Shown here: positions 18,270-28,045 of the stretch, one piece after another | Numbering within the stretch: position 1 is the stretch's first letter | Layout of the letters: the number at the start of each line of letters is the position of its first letter | Assembly: GCF_040219635.1 (NCBI RefSeq) | Contig: NZ_JAVJSC010000004.1 | Coordinates: forward strand, 186,001 to 250,000 | Length of the DNA: 64,000 bases | DNA from: Pyruvatibacter sp. | GTDB lineage: Bacteria > Pseudomonadota > Alphaproteobacteria > CGMCC-115125 | Direction of reading: 5' to 3' | Notes under the pieces: generated by a model | The model's database searches: none | The model's input: the letters and a program-made list of their open reading frames with translations, nothing else | Told to the model about the DNA's origin: nothing | Made by a program: the position numbers and the translations under genes

Positions 18270-19169
18270 ATGCCGCTTTGGATCATCTTTACGCTGCTTG
18301 CTGCGTTCGCGCAGAACGTGCGCTCTGCCTTGCAGCGCAGGCTTGCGGCTGACCTGACGGCAACGGGCGCATCCTATGTGCGTTTCTTGTACGGGCTGCC
18401 GTTTGCGGCGCTCTATCTGGCGGCGCTCATCTACTTCACAGGCGAAGCGCTGCCGCAGATAAACGCACAGTTTGTGCTGGCCGTGCTGGTCGGCGGTGCG
18501 GCGCAGGTGGTGGCGGCGGTCCTCCTTGTACGGATGTTTGCGCTGCGGGTATTTACGGTGGGCACGACCTATTCAAAAACCGAGACTGTGCAAACGGCCC
18601 TGATTGGCTTTTTGGTGCTGGGCGAGGTTGTGGGGCCTTATGCCTTCGCGGGCATTCTGGTGAGCTTTATCGGCGTCATTGCGTTGTCGGTGGCACGAAC
18701 GGCGATCACACCGCGCAGTATCGTTGCGTCCCTTGGATCGCCCGTGGCGTTGATGGGGCTTGGGTGCGGGGCGGGTTTTGCGGTTGCCTCGGTGTGCTAC
18801 CGGGCAGCGTCGCTGTCGCTTGACGATACGGGCTTTGCCGTCTCAGCCGCCATGACGCTGACCTGCGTGCTGGTATGGCAGACACTCATCATGACCGTTT
18901 GGCTGGGTGTGCGTGACCGCGCTTCCCTGAAGCAAAGCTATGTGCGGTGGCGGCCTGCGGTGGTGGTTGGTATTGCCAGCGTCATTGGATCTATCGGCTG
19001 GTTCACGGCTTTTGCGCTGGAGAACGCGGCCTATGTAAAGGCGCTGGGGCAGATTGAGTTGGTTTTTGCGCTGGCGACCTCGACGCTGATTTTCAAAGAA
19101 AAAACCAATCGCGGGGAACTGCTGGGCATCGGGCTCGTGGTGGCGGGGCTTGTGCTGATTGTTTTGTGA
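18270..19169 (+). CDS. DMT-superfamily (EamA) permease
   Basis: This 299-residue protein has about ten hydrophobic segments in two EamA-like halves. The first begins MPLWIIFTLLAAFAQNVRSA, and a charged loop, YSKTETVQTALIGFLVLGEVV, follows the fourth helix, as is usual for this superfamily. The second half ends with EKTNRGELLGIGLVVAGLVL, the typical EamA C-terminal motif. It is an inner-membrane transporter or exporter of a small metabolite; the substrate cannot be read from sequence. A REP-like element and a bidirectional terminator lie downstream. Confidence 0.88.
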   Translation: MPLWIIFTLLAAFAQNVRSALQRRLAADLTATGASYVRFLYGLPFAALYLAALIYFTGEALPQINAQFVLAVLVGGAAQVVAAVLLVRMFALRVFTVGTTYSKTETVQTALIGFLVLGEVVGPYAFAGILVSFIGVIALSVARTAITPRSIVASLGSPVALMGLGCGAGFAVASVCYRAASLSLDDTGFAVSAAMTLTCVLVWQTLIMTVWLGVRDRASLKQSYVRWRPAVVVGIASVIGSIGWFTAFALENAAYVKALGQIELVFALATSTLIFKEKTNRGELLGIGLVVAGLVLIVL

Positions 19170-19192
19170 GCAGGTTTTTTGAATATCCGTAT

Positions 19193-19270
19193 CCCCGGAC
19201 TTGATCCGGGGCCTACTCGCACCTCCACAGCCAACAGCGCAGGCGAGTGGACCCCGGATCAAGTCCGGGG
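19193..19270. repeat. REP-like paired palindrome (copy 3)
   Basis: A 19-base arm, CCCCGGACTTGATCCGGGG (19193-19211), is perfectly complementary to 19252-19270. An inner pair (ACTCGC at 19215-19220 with GCGAGT at 19243-19248) extends the cruciform. It follows the permease stop codon and precedes the terminator. Confidence 0.85.
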
Positions 19271-19283
19271 TTGGGCCAATATG

Positions 19284-19317
19284 AAAAGCCCCGGACGCTT
19301 TTGCATCCGGGGCTTTT
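19284..19317. terminator. Bidirectional terminator
   Basis: AAAAGCCCCGGA (19284-19295) pairs with TCCGGGGCTTTT (19306-19317) around a 10-base loop. The A and T tracts on the two sides make it work for both the rightward permease gene and the leftward flavoprotein gene. Confidence 0.9.
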
Positions 19318-19335
19318 ATGGATGAGTTTCGCTGC

Positions 19336-20334
<999 letters not shown>

Positions 20335-20518
20335 TCACTCCCGTGTCGTGGCATTGAGGCGGGTGTGTCCCCCGCTTTGATGTTTTCGACGCCTGTTTTA
20401 GCACACTGTTTGGGGATGATTGCACCCTTGCCGGTGTTGCGACATTGTCAGGCTTCTGAGCGGCGCCGTGCCTGCGAAATGACGCAGGGCCTGCCTCAGA
20501 TTTTGGGAGCGCAAGACA

Positions 20519-21508
20519 ATGATGACCACGCTGAAAGCTGTGTATGCGGCCGGGCTGATGAGTTTGGTAAGCATGGTTTTGCCCGTAATGGCGCAAGAAG
20601 TTGCACAACGGGGTGACGCGGTGCCGGGGCTGCCTGCGCCCGCGTTCTCAACCATTGAGGCCAACGGCATATCGTTCGCCTATGTTGAACTTGGCAAGGG
20701 GCCGCTTGTGCTCTTGCTGCATGGCTACCCGGCCACGGCGCGGAGCTGGTGGCCTGTGCAGCAAAGGCTTGCCGCTGCGGGCTATCGTACCGTTGCCCCC
20801 AACATGCGTGGCTACCCGCCAACATCACTTGCGCCCGATGGCGACTATACGGTTGGCACTCTTGGGGCTGATGCGCTGGCGCTTGTGGACGCGCTTGGCG
20901 AAACCAGCGCTGTGATTGTCGGGCAGGACTGGGGCGCAACAGCCGCCATGTCAGCCGCTGCGACAGCACCCAACAACGTGACGGGGCTCGTGTCGCTTGT
21001 GATCCCCCATCCGATGGCAACCGAGTTCAGCCTCAGTCTTTTGCTCAACGCGCCGCACTTTCTTTACTACCAGTTGCCGTGGGCAAGCTGGATGGTGGCG
21101 CGCAATGACTTTGCCCATATCGATGGCATTTATGATGCGTGGTCCCCCACCTTTGCGGCTTCAGACCGAGACCTGACGGACATCAAGAAAACCATGGCGA
21201 TGGAAGGCGGCGTTGATGGGCCGCTTGGCTATTACTGGTCCATAGGCGCAGACCCGACGCCGGGCACGATGGCTGCAACCGACGACACCCGATTTGCAAT
21301 GCCCAGCCTGGTGATTGCAGGTGCGGATGATGGCGCGCTCGACACCGCATTGTTTGCCGAAGGGCGCGATGGATTTGTCGGGCCGTTCACCTACGTAGAG
21401 CTCGCAAATGTCGGTCATTTTCCGCAGATTGAAGCACCCGAGGCCGTGGCTGAGGCACTTTTGGACTTTCTGGCAACGCTCAAGAGCCAAGCCCCGCCGG
21501 TTGAATGA
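20519..21508 (+). CDS. Exported alpha/beta hydrolase (epoxide hydrolase-like)
   Basis: This 329-residue protein has an N-terminal signal peptide (LKAVYAAGLMSLVSMVLPVMA) and so should act in the periplasm or outside. The fold is alpha/beta hydrolase with oxyanion motif LLHGYPATARSWW, nucleophile Asp137 in VGQDWGAT, and catalytic His about 300 in NVGHFPQIE. An Asp nucleophile with HGYP is characteristic of epoxide hydrolases and haloalkane dehalogenases rather than esterases. Lid-domain tyrosines, which would favour an epoxide hydrolase, cannot be assigned with confidence. ATG 20519 is followed at once by a second ATG; either may start the protein. Confidence 0.83.
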   Translation: MMTTLKAVYAAGLMSLVSMVLPVMAQEVAQRGDAVPGLPAPAFSTIEANGISFAYVELGKGPLVLLLHGYPATARSWWPVQQRLAAAGYRTVAPNMRGYPPTSLAPDGDYTVGTLGADALALVDALGETSAVIVGQDWGATAAMSAAATAPNNVTGLVSLVIPHPMATEFSLSLLLNAPHFLYYQLPWASWMVARNDFAHIDGIYDAWSPTFAASDRDLTDIKKTMAMEGGVDGPLGYYWSIGADPTPGTMAATDDTRFAMPSLVIAGADDGALDTALFAEGRDGFVGPFTYVELANVGHFPQIEAPEAVAEALLDFLATLKSQAPPVE

Positions 21509-21610
21509 CGCCGTTTCACAGCTGCTTTTGGCGGCGCGCGGCTGGACATTTGGGCTGTGCGCGCCAAATATCCCTACGAAATGTAACGCAAACGCCTTGG
21601 AGACTTTTTC

Positions 21611-22630
21611 ATGAGCATTCCCGCCCATATCCGCGACCATCTGCGGATGCCTGTCATCGGCTCGCCCCTGTTTATTGTGTCCGGCCCCGAGCTTGTGATT
21701 GCCCAGTGCAAGGCGGGCATCATCGGCTCGTTTCCCGCGCTCAATGCGCGGCCCGAACACGTGCTGGAAGAATGGATCATCCGTATCAAGACGGAACTTG
21801 CTGAGTATCAGGCCGCCAACCCGGACAAGAAGGTAGCGCCGTTTGCGGTCAACCAGATTTGCCACGCCTCTAATGATCGGTTGCAGCACGACATGGACAT
21901 GTGTGTGAAGCACGAAGTGCCGATCATCATCACGTCGCTGCGTCCGCCTGCGTTTGTTGTGGAAGCGGCACACTCCTATGGCGGCGTTGTCTATCACGAC
22001 GTCATCAATGTGAAGCACGCCAAAAAGGCTGCCGACGAAGGGGTGGATGGTCTCATTCTTGTGTGCGCCGGTGCCGGCGGACACGCGGGTGCGCTGTCAC
22101 CTTTTGCGCTGGTGCGTGAAGTGAAGGAGTGGTTTGACGGCACGGTGATTTTGTCGGGGGCAATTTCAGACGGCTCATCCATTGCCGGTGCGCTCGCCAT
22201 GGGCGCGGACTTTGCCTATATCGGCACGCGCTTCATTGCGACGGAAGAAGCCAACGCCGACCCCGGCTACAAGCAGATGCTGATGGACAGCGCTGCCGAA
22301 GACATTGTGTATTCCAACCTGTTTACCGGCGTTCACGGCAACTATCTGGCCCCGTCCGTTGTGGGTGCGGGTCTTGATCCGCATAATCTTCCGGAAGCGG
22401 ACAAATCCAAAATGAACTTCGGCTCCGGTGGCAACACCAAGCAAAAAGCCTGGAAAGACATCTGGGGCTCCGGTCAGGGCATCGGCAGCATTGACGACGC
22501 GCCGTCGGTTGCCGTTCTGGTGGACAGGCTTGAAGCGCAGTACCGCGAGGCACTTGCTGACCTCAGCGGGCGGACGCTGCTGGGTGAGGCCATTGAGGAG
22601 ACGGGTGCAAAAGCGTCTGCTGCGGAGTAA
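21611..22630 (+). CDS. Nitronate monooxygenase-like flavoprotein (second)
   Basis: This 339-residue protein belongs to the same FMN TIM-barrel family as 19336-20331 but to a different branch. It begins RMPVIGSPLFIVSGPELVIA, has FAVNQICHASNDR, then VCAGAGGHAGALSPF in the conserved His-containing loop, and LAMGADFAYIGTRFIATEEA in the phosphate-binding region. The C-terminal part contains GQGIGSIDDAPSVAVLVDRL. These proteins use flavin and oxygen to oxidise nitronates or related carbon acids. A strong terminator follows at 22659. Substrate is unknown. Confidence 0.88.
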   Translation: MSIPAHIRDHLRMPVIGSPLFIVSGPELVIAQCKAGIIGSFPALNARPEHVLEEWIIRIKTELAEYQAANPDKKVAPFAVNQICHASNDRLQHDMDMCVKHEVPIIITSLRPPAFVVEAAHSYGGVVYHDVINVKHAKKAADEGVDGLILVCAGAGGHAGALSPFALVREVKEWFDGTVILSGAISDGSSIAGALAMGADFAYIGTRFIATEEANADPGYKQMLMDSAAEDIVYSNLFTGVHGNYLAPSVVGAGLDPHNLPEADKSKMNFGSGGNTKQKAWKDIWGSGQGIGSIDDAPSVAVLVDRLEAQYREALADLSGRTLLGEAIEETGAKASAAE

Positions 22631-22658
22631 AGATACGCAATAGTAGTCCGACGACAAT

Positions 22659-22692
22659 CCGGCCATGCGGCAGATCTGCATGGCCGGTTTTT
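22659..22692 (+). terminator. Intrinsic terminator
   Basis: CCGGCCATGC (22659-22668) pairs with GCATGGCCGG (22678-22687) around a 9-base loop, followed directly by five T residues. It ends the nitronate monooxygenase-like transcript. Confidence 0.92.
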
Positions 22693-22860
22693 GTCTGCGC
22701 CGTGCATTAGTCCCGCAGTGCAATATATTCTCCCTACAGCGCGGATATATCTGCCAATGCGGCCAACTTTGTTGCGGCTGCTCACAGGGTGCGGCTCACT
22801 TGTTGAGAAACAGGCAAGCCGGTAGGGTCGCGCGCTGAGCAAAACGAGAAAGAGCCTTTG

Positions 22861-24105
22861 ATGTCGAAAGCCGCAAAAACGCCCGCCGCAGATACCCCCT
22901 TTGATCCGTCACCGGAGGCCTCTGCACCGTTTTCCTGGGAAGACCCGTTTTATCTGACGGACCAGTTGTCCGAAGATGAACGCATGGTGCGCGAGACCGC
23001 CCATGCCTATTCGCAGGACAAGCTCATGAGCCGGGTCAAGGAGGCCAATCGGCACGAGATTTTTCATCGCGAAATCATGACCGAGATGGGCGAGCTTGGG
23101 CTTTTGGGCTGCACGATCCCCGAGCAATATGGCTGCGCCGGGCTCAATTATGTGTCCTACGGGCTGATTGCCCGCGAGGTTGAGCATGTGGATTCAGGCT
23201 ACCGCTCGGCCATGAGCGTGCAGTCGTCGCTGGTGATGCACCCCATCTATGCCTACGGCACCGAAGAGCAGCGGATGAAATATCTGCCAAAGCTCGCCAC
23301 CGGTGAGTGGGTGGGCTGCTTTGGCCTGACGGAGCCTGACCACGGCTCGGACCCGGCGGGCATGGTGACCCGTGCCAAACCCGTTGATGGCGGCTATGTG
23401 CTGAACGGCGCAAAGATGTGGATCACCAATTCGCCGATTGCTGACGTAGCGGTGGTGTGGGCCAAGCTGAAGGATGATGACGGCAAGGACAAAATCCGCG
23501 GGTTTGTTGTGGAGCGCGGGTTTGAGGGCTTCGAGACGCCGAAGATCGAAGGCAAATTTTCGCTGCGCGCCTCCATTACCGGCGAAATCGTGCTGACTGA
23601 CGTGTTTGTACCAGCTGAAAATCTGCTGCCGAATGTGGAAGGTCTCAAGGGGCCTTTTGGCTGCCTCAACAGGGCGCGTTACGGCATTGCCTGGGGGGCC
23701 ATGGGAGCGGCTGAGTTCTGCTGGCATCAGGCGCGGCAATACACGATGGATCGCAAGCAGTTTGGCAAGCCGCTGGCACAAACGCAGCTCATTCAAAAGA
23801 AACTGGCGGACATGCAGACCGAGATCACGCTTGGTCTTCATGCGGCCCTGCGGGTCGGTCGCCTGTTTGATGAGCACCGTGCTGCGCCGCCGATGATTTC
23901 ACTCGTCAAGCGCAACAACTGCGGCAAGGCGCTGGACATTGCCCGCATCGCCCGCGACATGCATGGCGGCAACGGCGTTTCGGATGAATATCATGTCATC
24001 CGTCACGTCATGAACCTTGAAGCGGTGAACACCTACGAAGGCACGCATGATGTGCACGCGCTTATTCTGGGCCGCGCGCAGACCGGGCTTCAGGCGTTTT
24101 TCTAG
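22861..24105 (+). CDS. Glutaryl-CoA dehydrogenase-like acyl-CoA dehydrogenase
   Basis: This 414-residue FAD enzyme has the acyl-CoA dehydrogenase order: N-terminal helical domain, beta-domain with [16 protein letters not shown] and [17 protein letters not shown], and a C-terminal helical domain with [15 protein letters not shown]. The active-site Glu is about residue 393 in [20 protein letters not shown], and that C-terminal block is typical of glutaryl-CoA dehydrogenases. Those enzymes oxidise and decarboxylate glutaryl-CoA to crotonyl-CoA in lysine, tryptophan and aromatic catabolism. I start at ATG 22861. Its 3' end overlaps the convergent glycosyltransferase gene by 4 bases. The gcd assignment is good but not proven. 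Confidence 0.88.
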   Translation: MSKAAKTPAADTPFDPSPEASAPFSWEDPFYLTDQLSEDERMVRETAHAYSQDKLMSRVKEANRHEIFHREIMTEMGELGLLGCTIPEQYGCAGLNYVSYGLIAREVEHVDSGYRSAMSVQSSLVMHPIYAYGTEEQRMKYLPKLATGEWVGCFGLTEPDHGSDPAGMVTRAKPVDGGYVLNGAKMWITNSPIADVAVVWAKLKDDDGKDKIRGFVVERGFEGFETPKIEGKFSLRASITGEIVLTDVFVPAENLLPNVEGLKGPFGCLNRARYGIAWGAMGAAEFCWHQARQYTMDRKQFGKPLAQTQLIQKKLADMQTEITLGLHAALRVGRLFDEHRAAPPMISLVKRNNCGKALDIARIARDMHGGNGVSDEYHVIRHVMNLEAVNTYEGTHDVHALILGRAQTGLQAFF

Positions 24106-25115
24106 GCTGCTTCGTCATTGCGGCCCGCGCCCAGGGCAAAGGCTGCGGCGAAACTGATACCCCATGCTGCCGGCATGACCACCCAGCCGACAGCGGGGTG
24201 CAGCGTCACCAGCAGGGCCAGAGGCCAGAAAACGATCAGCGATATCAGCCAATAGGTATGAACCACTGGCGCGTGCCCGCTCCAGCGGCGCGACAGGCGC
24301 TGATACACGTGGCTGCGGTGCGCCCCGACCCAATCGCCGTAGCGTACAATACGCATGGCGCGGGTAATGGTGGCGTCGGCGATGAACGGCGTCAGCAGCA
24401 GGCCCCAGGCCCACAGGTTGACGTGTTCGGCTGTGGCGATTGCCACGGCCCCAATCACGAAGCCCAAAAAACCTGATGAGACATCGCCCATGAAAATCGA
24501 GGCGGGGGGCCAGTTGAAGACCAGAAACCCCGCTGTCGCAGCGGCCAGCAACACCATGAAGGCAGCGCCGCCCGGTGTGGCTGTGGCCCACAGAAGTGCC
24601 GCACCTGCAAGGCTCACGAAAATGGTGTGACTGCCGACAAGACCATCAATGCCGTCCATGAAGTTTGTCAGGTTTATCATCCAGACAAGGCCGACGAGGG
24701 CGATCAGCCAGCCGATGCTGCCGGGGTGCCAGATGTACGTACCAACAGGCAGTGCTGCCACACCGCCGATGCACCAAAGTGCAAAAGCAGCGGCGGCGAT
24801 GTGGATTACAAGTCTTGGCAGCGTTGCGATGTTACGCCGGTCATCAATATGGCCGACCAGCGCAATGCCCGCGCCGCCGCAGACGATTGCCAGAGCGAGG
24901 CCGTCTGCGAGCTGCCCATTCCACCATAGCACCAGCGCACCCGCGAGTGATGCCAGCACGATGGCGATGCCGCCGCCGCGTGGTGTGGGCGTTGTGTGAG
25001 AGCTGCGCGCGTTGGGCACATCAAGCTGATGAGTGCGCGCCCACATGCTGACGATCGCCACCAGATTGAGCGACAGCGTGAAGATGCACAGCGTGGTCAA
25101 AAATGCCTGTGACAT
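24102..25115 (-). CDS. MraY/WecA-family undecaprenyl-phosphate sugar-1-phosphate transferase
   Basis: This 337-residue membrane enzyme has about ten helices and should move a sugar-1-phosphate from a UDP-sugar to undecaprenyl phosphate, starting a surface-polysaccharide chain. The diagnostic cytoplasmic motifs are present in order: [50 protein letters not shown] and [11 protein letters not shown]. These match the WecA/WbpL branch rather than peptidoglycan MraY. The gene lies 6 bases after the stop codon of an O-antigen ligase-like gene, so the two form a small operon for glycan initiation and transfer. No other glycosyltransferases are visible. Confidence 0.9.
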   Translation of the reverse strand: MSQAFLTTLCIFTLSLNLVAIVSMWARTHQLDVPNARSSHTTPTPRGGGIAIVLASLAGALVLWWNGQLADGLALAIVCGGAGIALVGHIDDRRNIATLPRLVIHIAAAAFALWCIGGVAALPVGTYIWHPGSIGWLIALVGLVWMINLTNFMDGIDGLVGSHTIFVSLAGAALLWATATPGGAAFMVLLAAATAGFLVFNWPPASIFMGDVSSGFLGFVIGAVAIATAEHVNLWAWGLLLTPFIADATITRAMRIVRYGDWVGAHRSHVYQRLSRRWSGHAPVVHTYWLISLIVFWPLALLVTLHPAVGWVVMPAAWGISFAAAFALGAGRNDEAA

Positions 25116-25121
25116 CAGCGG

Positions 25122-26492
25122 TCAGCCTCTTGGATCCGGGTCGCGGGCGGCAACCATTACTGCCAGCATTGCGGCGACAAACCCAAGGGTTGCTATCCAC
25201 CAGTATTGCCAGATGCCGTAACTCAGATGGGCGATGACAAGCGCTGTGACCCACCCGCCCATGAGGCCGGCACCCACGAGGTTTGCGCCCATGATCCCGG
25301 CGTGATGGAGACTGCCGTGGACATAGCTCCATACTTTAAGCGTCATGAAATATGCGAAAGCTGCGAACATAAGCGCGCCAATGCCGCCAAGTTCCAACCA
25401 TATCTGTATGGAGGCGTTATGAGGGTGCAGGGGAAGTACCTGAAATGTTGTGGCTTCATGGCCGGGCATGATGTCGTGCACGGCAAGCCCGCTGCGCCCG
25501 ATCACGCGCGATGCTTCTATGCCATAGCCCGCTACCGGACGCTCAGCGATGAGGCTGGCGGCATTATCCCAGATTGCAAGGCGGTGAATGACGCTGACAT
25601 CCATCGTTTCCGCACTCTGCACGCCGCGCTCATACGCGCTTTGCGCAAACCACGGCATGGCAATGACGGCCACGGCAACAGCGGCTGCGGATAGACCGGG
25701 CAATGCGCGGTGTGATGCGACAGCGGGCACCAGGAGGATGGCCGTTGCCATGCCACCAAACGCAAGCGCAACGAGGGGTGCCTGGGCAGGCGACAGCGCA
25801 AGTGCAAGCACGGATGTTGCGGCGACAGCAATCGCAACACTCCTCGCCCCCCTTGCCTTCCTTGCCCAAAGAAATGCGACCAGTGGCAACGCACAGATGG
25901 CAACAACCGATGACAGATGGGTCAGCCTGTTAACCAGCGCGGAGAGATGAAAATAGACCTTGCCTGGCTGTTGTTCGGCAACAGGCGGAATGACGGCGAC
26001 AAAGGCTTCGTCGTTGAACACATATCTCGCCGCGCGCAGCAACGGCATGTCGAAGAGAGTTTCGATCAGCAGCAAAACGCCCATCAGACATAACGCAAAT
26101 GTTGCCCACCATGCGGCGCGCACGCGCACTGTCCGGGGTGTGCTCAGGATCAAAACCGGCAAGGCGGCGGCAACCACGATCATGAGGGCAATGCGCACGC
26201 CACCGCTGAGTGCTTCGGCGCCCGCCACAGACCATGAGGCTGATATCAGCATCCAGATGAGGAGCAGGGCCAGAAATGTCGCCACCGGGTTCGCGCGCAA
26301 GAAGACCGCCACTGTGGACCAGCGCGCCGCAACAGCCGCACATACAAACGTCAATACAGCCAGCAAAGGTGGGGCCCGCTCAGCCAGCAGCAGGGCTATG
26401 GCCAGCAGCACAAAGAGCGTTGCAAGCCCATGGCCTGCCAGTTTTTCACGCACGTTGGTCACCGCTCCGCGTTGTATCTTTTTTTGGATCAC
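25122..26492 (-). CDS. O-antigen ligase/polymerase family protein
   Basis: This 456-residue protein has about 12 hydrophobic segments and one large loop near the C-terminal half. The loop carries HRLAIWDNAASLIAERPVAG and then LHPHNASIQIWLELGGIGAL, the Wzy_C-type pattern of WaaL ligases and polymerases. The catalytic candidates are the Arg and His residues in this loop. Such proteins transfer or polymerise undecaprenyl-linked glycans on the periplasmic face. GTG 26492 opens the frame, but another GTG at 26462 with GGAG just upstream is also plausible. It is the first gene of a two-gene operon with the sugar-phosphate transferase. Ligase versus polymerase cannot be settled from sequence. Confidence 0.85.
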   Translation of the reverse strand: MIQKKIQRGAVTNVREKLAGHGLATLFVLLAIALLLAERAPPLLAVLTFVCAAVAARWSTVAVFLRANPVATFLALLLIWMLISASWSVAGAEALSGGVRIALMIVVAAALPVLILSTPRTVRVRAAWWATFALCLMGVLLLIETLFDMPLLRAARYVFNDEAFVAVIPPVAEQQPGKVYFHLSALVNRLTHLSSVVAICALPLVAFLWARKARGARSVAIAVAATSVLALALSPAQAPLVALAFGGMATAILLVPAVASHRALPGLSAAAVAVAVIAMPWFAQSAYERGVQSAETMDVSVIHRLAIWDNAASLIAERPVAGYGIEASRVIGRSGLAVHDIMPGHEATTFQVLPLHPHNASIQIWLELGGIGALMFAAFAYFMTLKVWSYVHGSLHHAGIMGANLVGAGLMGGWVTALVIAHLSYGIWQYWWIATLGFVAAMLAVMVAARDPDPRG

Positions 26493-26562
26493 TCACGTGA
26501 TTACTGGAGCACACCGCTTACCGCAACTGCGGGCCACGAACGCGCATGCTTTACGGTGCAAG

Positions 26563-28008
26563 CTAGGAAGGCTCACGGATGACCAGCAGACGGATTTCAG
26601 TCATGTCTTCGATGGCCCAGCGGATGCCTTCACGGCCCAGCCCTGAATCCTTGACGCCGCCGTAAGGCATGTGATCGACGCGCCACGAGGGCACGTCGCC
26701 GACCACGACGCCGCCAACATCCAGCACATCCCATGCGCGCATGGCCTTGTAGAGGTCGCGGGTGAAAACGCCCGCCTGCAGGCCGTAGCGGCTTTCGTTG
26801 ACGGTTTTCAGTGCGGCTTCAAAATCAGCGAACCGCGACAGAACGGCGGCTGGACCAAACGCCTCCTCGCGGACCACATCACAGTCATCAGGCACATTTT
26901 CCAGCACCGTCGCAGCCAGCATCTTACCGTTCAGGTCACCGCCGGTGAGGACGGTTGCGCCTTTTGCGGCGGCATCCTTGATCCAGCCGTGCAGGCGCTG
27001 CGCCTCTTTTTCGGAGATCATCGGTCCGATGAATGTGTCTTCATCGTGAGGGTCACCAGCCTTGAGTTTGGCGGTTGCAGCCACAAAGCGGTCACGGAAA
27101 TCGTCGTAGATGGCATCATGAACCAGAATGCGCTGGACGCCGATGCAGCTTTGGCCTGACTGGTAGAACGCGCCAAACACCATGCGCTCAACGGCATCAT
27201 CAAGGTCCACATTCTCATCGACGATGCACGCGGCATTGCCACCCAGTTCAAGCACCACAGGTTTGCGGCCCGCCTTGGCCTTCAGATCCCAGCCGACATC
27301 AGCGGAGCCTGTGAAACTGAGCAGTTTCAGGCGGTCGTCTTCGGTGAACAGACGCGCGCCATCACGGCGGCAGGGCAGAATGGAGAACGCGCCTTTGGGC
27401 AGGTCTGTTTCTGCTAGTGTTTCGCCAATGATAAGCGCCCCGATGGGGGTGAGGCTGGCCGGTTTCAGCACAAACGGACAGCCTGCCGCCAGTGCCGGTG
27501 CGACTTTGTGGGCGGCCAGATTGAGCGGAAAATTGAACGGCGAGATGAACGAGCACGGACCAATGGGCACACGCTTCCACATGCCGCGATAGCCGGACGC
27601 CCGCTCGGCATTGTCCAGCGGCATGACCTCACCATACATGCGCTCGGCTTCGCCGGCAGCAATGCGGAAAGTCTCAACCAGGCGGGTGACTTCGCCGCGC
27701 GCATCCTTGATGGGTTTGCCAGCCTCGATGCACAGCGCCCGAGACAATTCCTCGTGGCGCTCGTTGAAGCGGGCAACACAGTGGTCCAGTACTTCGCGGC
27801 GCTGATAGGGCTTGAGAGCCGCCATGGGTTCGGCGGCGGATACGGCGTGGCCTATGGCTTCATCAATGGCGGCTTCATCAGCCAGGGCAACGCGGGTAGC
27901 TATCTTGCCGGTGTACTTATCCTCAACCTCAAGGTCGGTGTTGGGCTGGCGCGGTTCATTTGCCAGATAATACGGGTAATGCTCTTTGAGGCTATGATCG
28001 TCGGACAT
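26563..28008 (-). CDS. NAD(P)-dependent aldehyde dehydrogenase
   Basis: This 481-residue enzyme oxidises an aldehyde to the carboxylic acid. It has catalytic Cys288 in YQSGQSCIGVQR, general-base Glu254 in VVLELGGNAAC, the cofactor motif FTGSADVGW, and SPFNFPLNLAAHKVAPAL in the NAD-binding part. The form is close to lactaldehyde- or sulpholactaldehyde-type ALDHs, but substrate cannot be fixed. A good Shine-Dalgarno, GAAGGAG, precedes the ATG. It lies 37 bases downstream of an acetolactate-synthase-type gene, so they probably form an operon in which the ALDH handles a product or precursor of that TPP enzyme. Confidence 0.92.
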   Translation of the reverse strand: MSDDHSLKEHYPYYLANEPRQPNTDLEVEDKYTGKIATRVALADEAAIDEAIGHAVSAAEPMAALKPYQRREVLDHCVARFNERHEELSRALCIEAGKPIKDARGEVTRLVETFRIAAGEAERMYGEVMPLDNAERASGYRGMWKRVPIGPCSFISPFNFPLNLAAHKVAPALAAGCPFVLKPASLTPIGALIIGETLAETDLPKGAFSILPCRRDGARLFTEDDRLKLLSFTGSADVGWDLKAKAGRKPVVLELGGNAACIVDENVDLDDAVERMVFGAFYQSGQSCIGVQRILVHDAIYDDFRDRFVAATAKLKAGDPHDEDTFIGPMISEKEAQRLHGWIKDAAAKGATVLTGGDLNGKMLAATVLENVPDDCDVVREEAFGPAAVLSRFADFEAALKTVNESRYGLQAGVFTRDLYKAMRAWDVLDVGGVVVGDVPSWRVDHMPYGGVKDSGLGREGIRWAIEDMTEIRLLVIREPS

Positions 28009-28045
28009 GTGTCAGGCTCCTTCGCGCAGGCAATCAAATAGCAAC

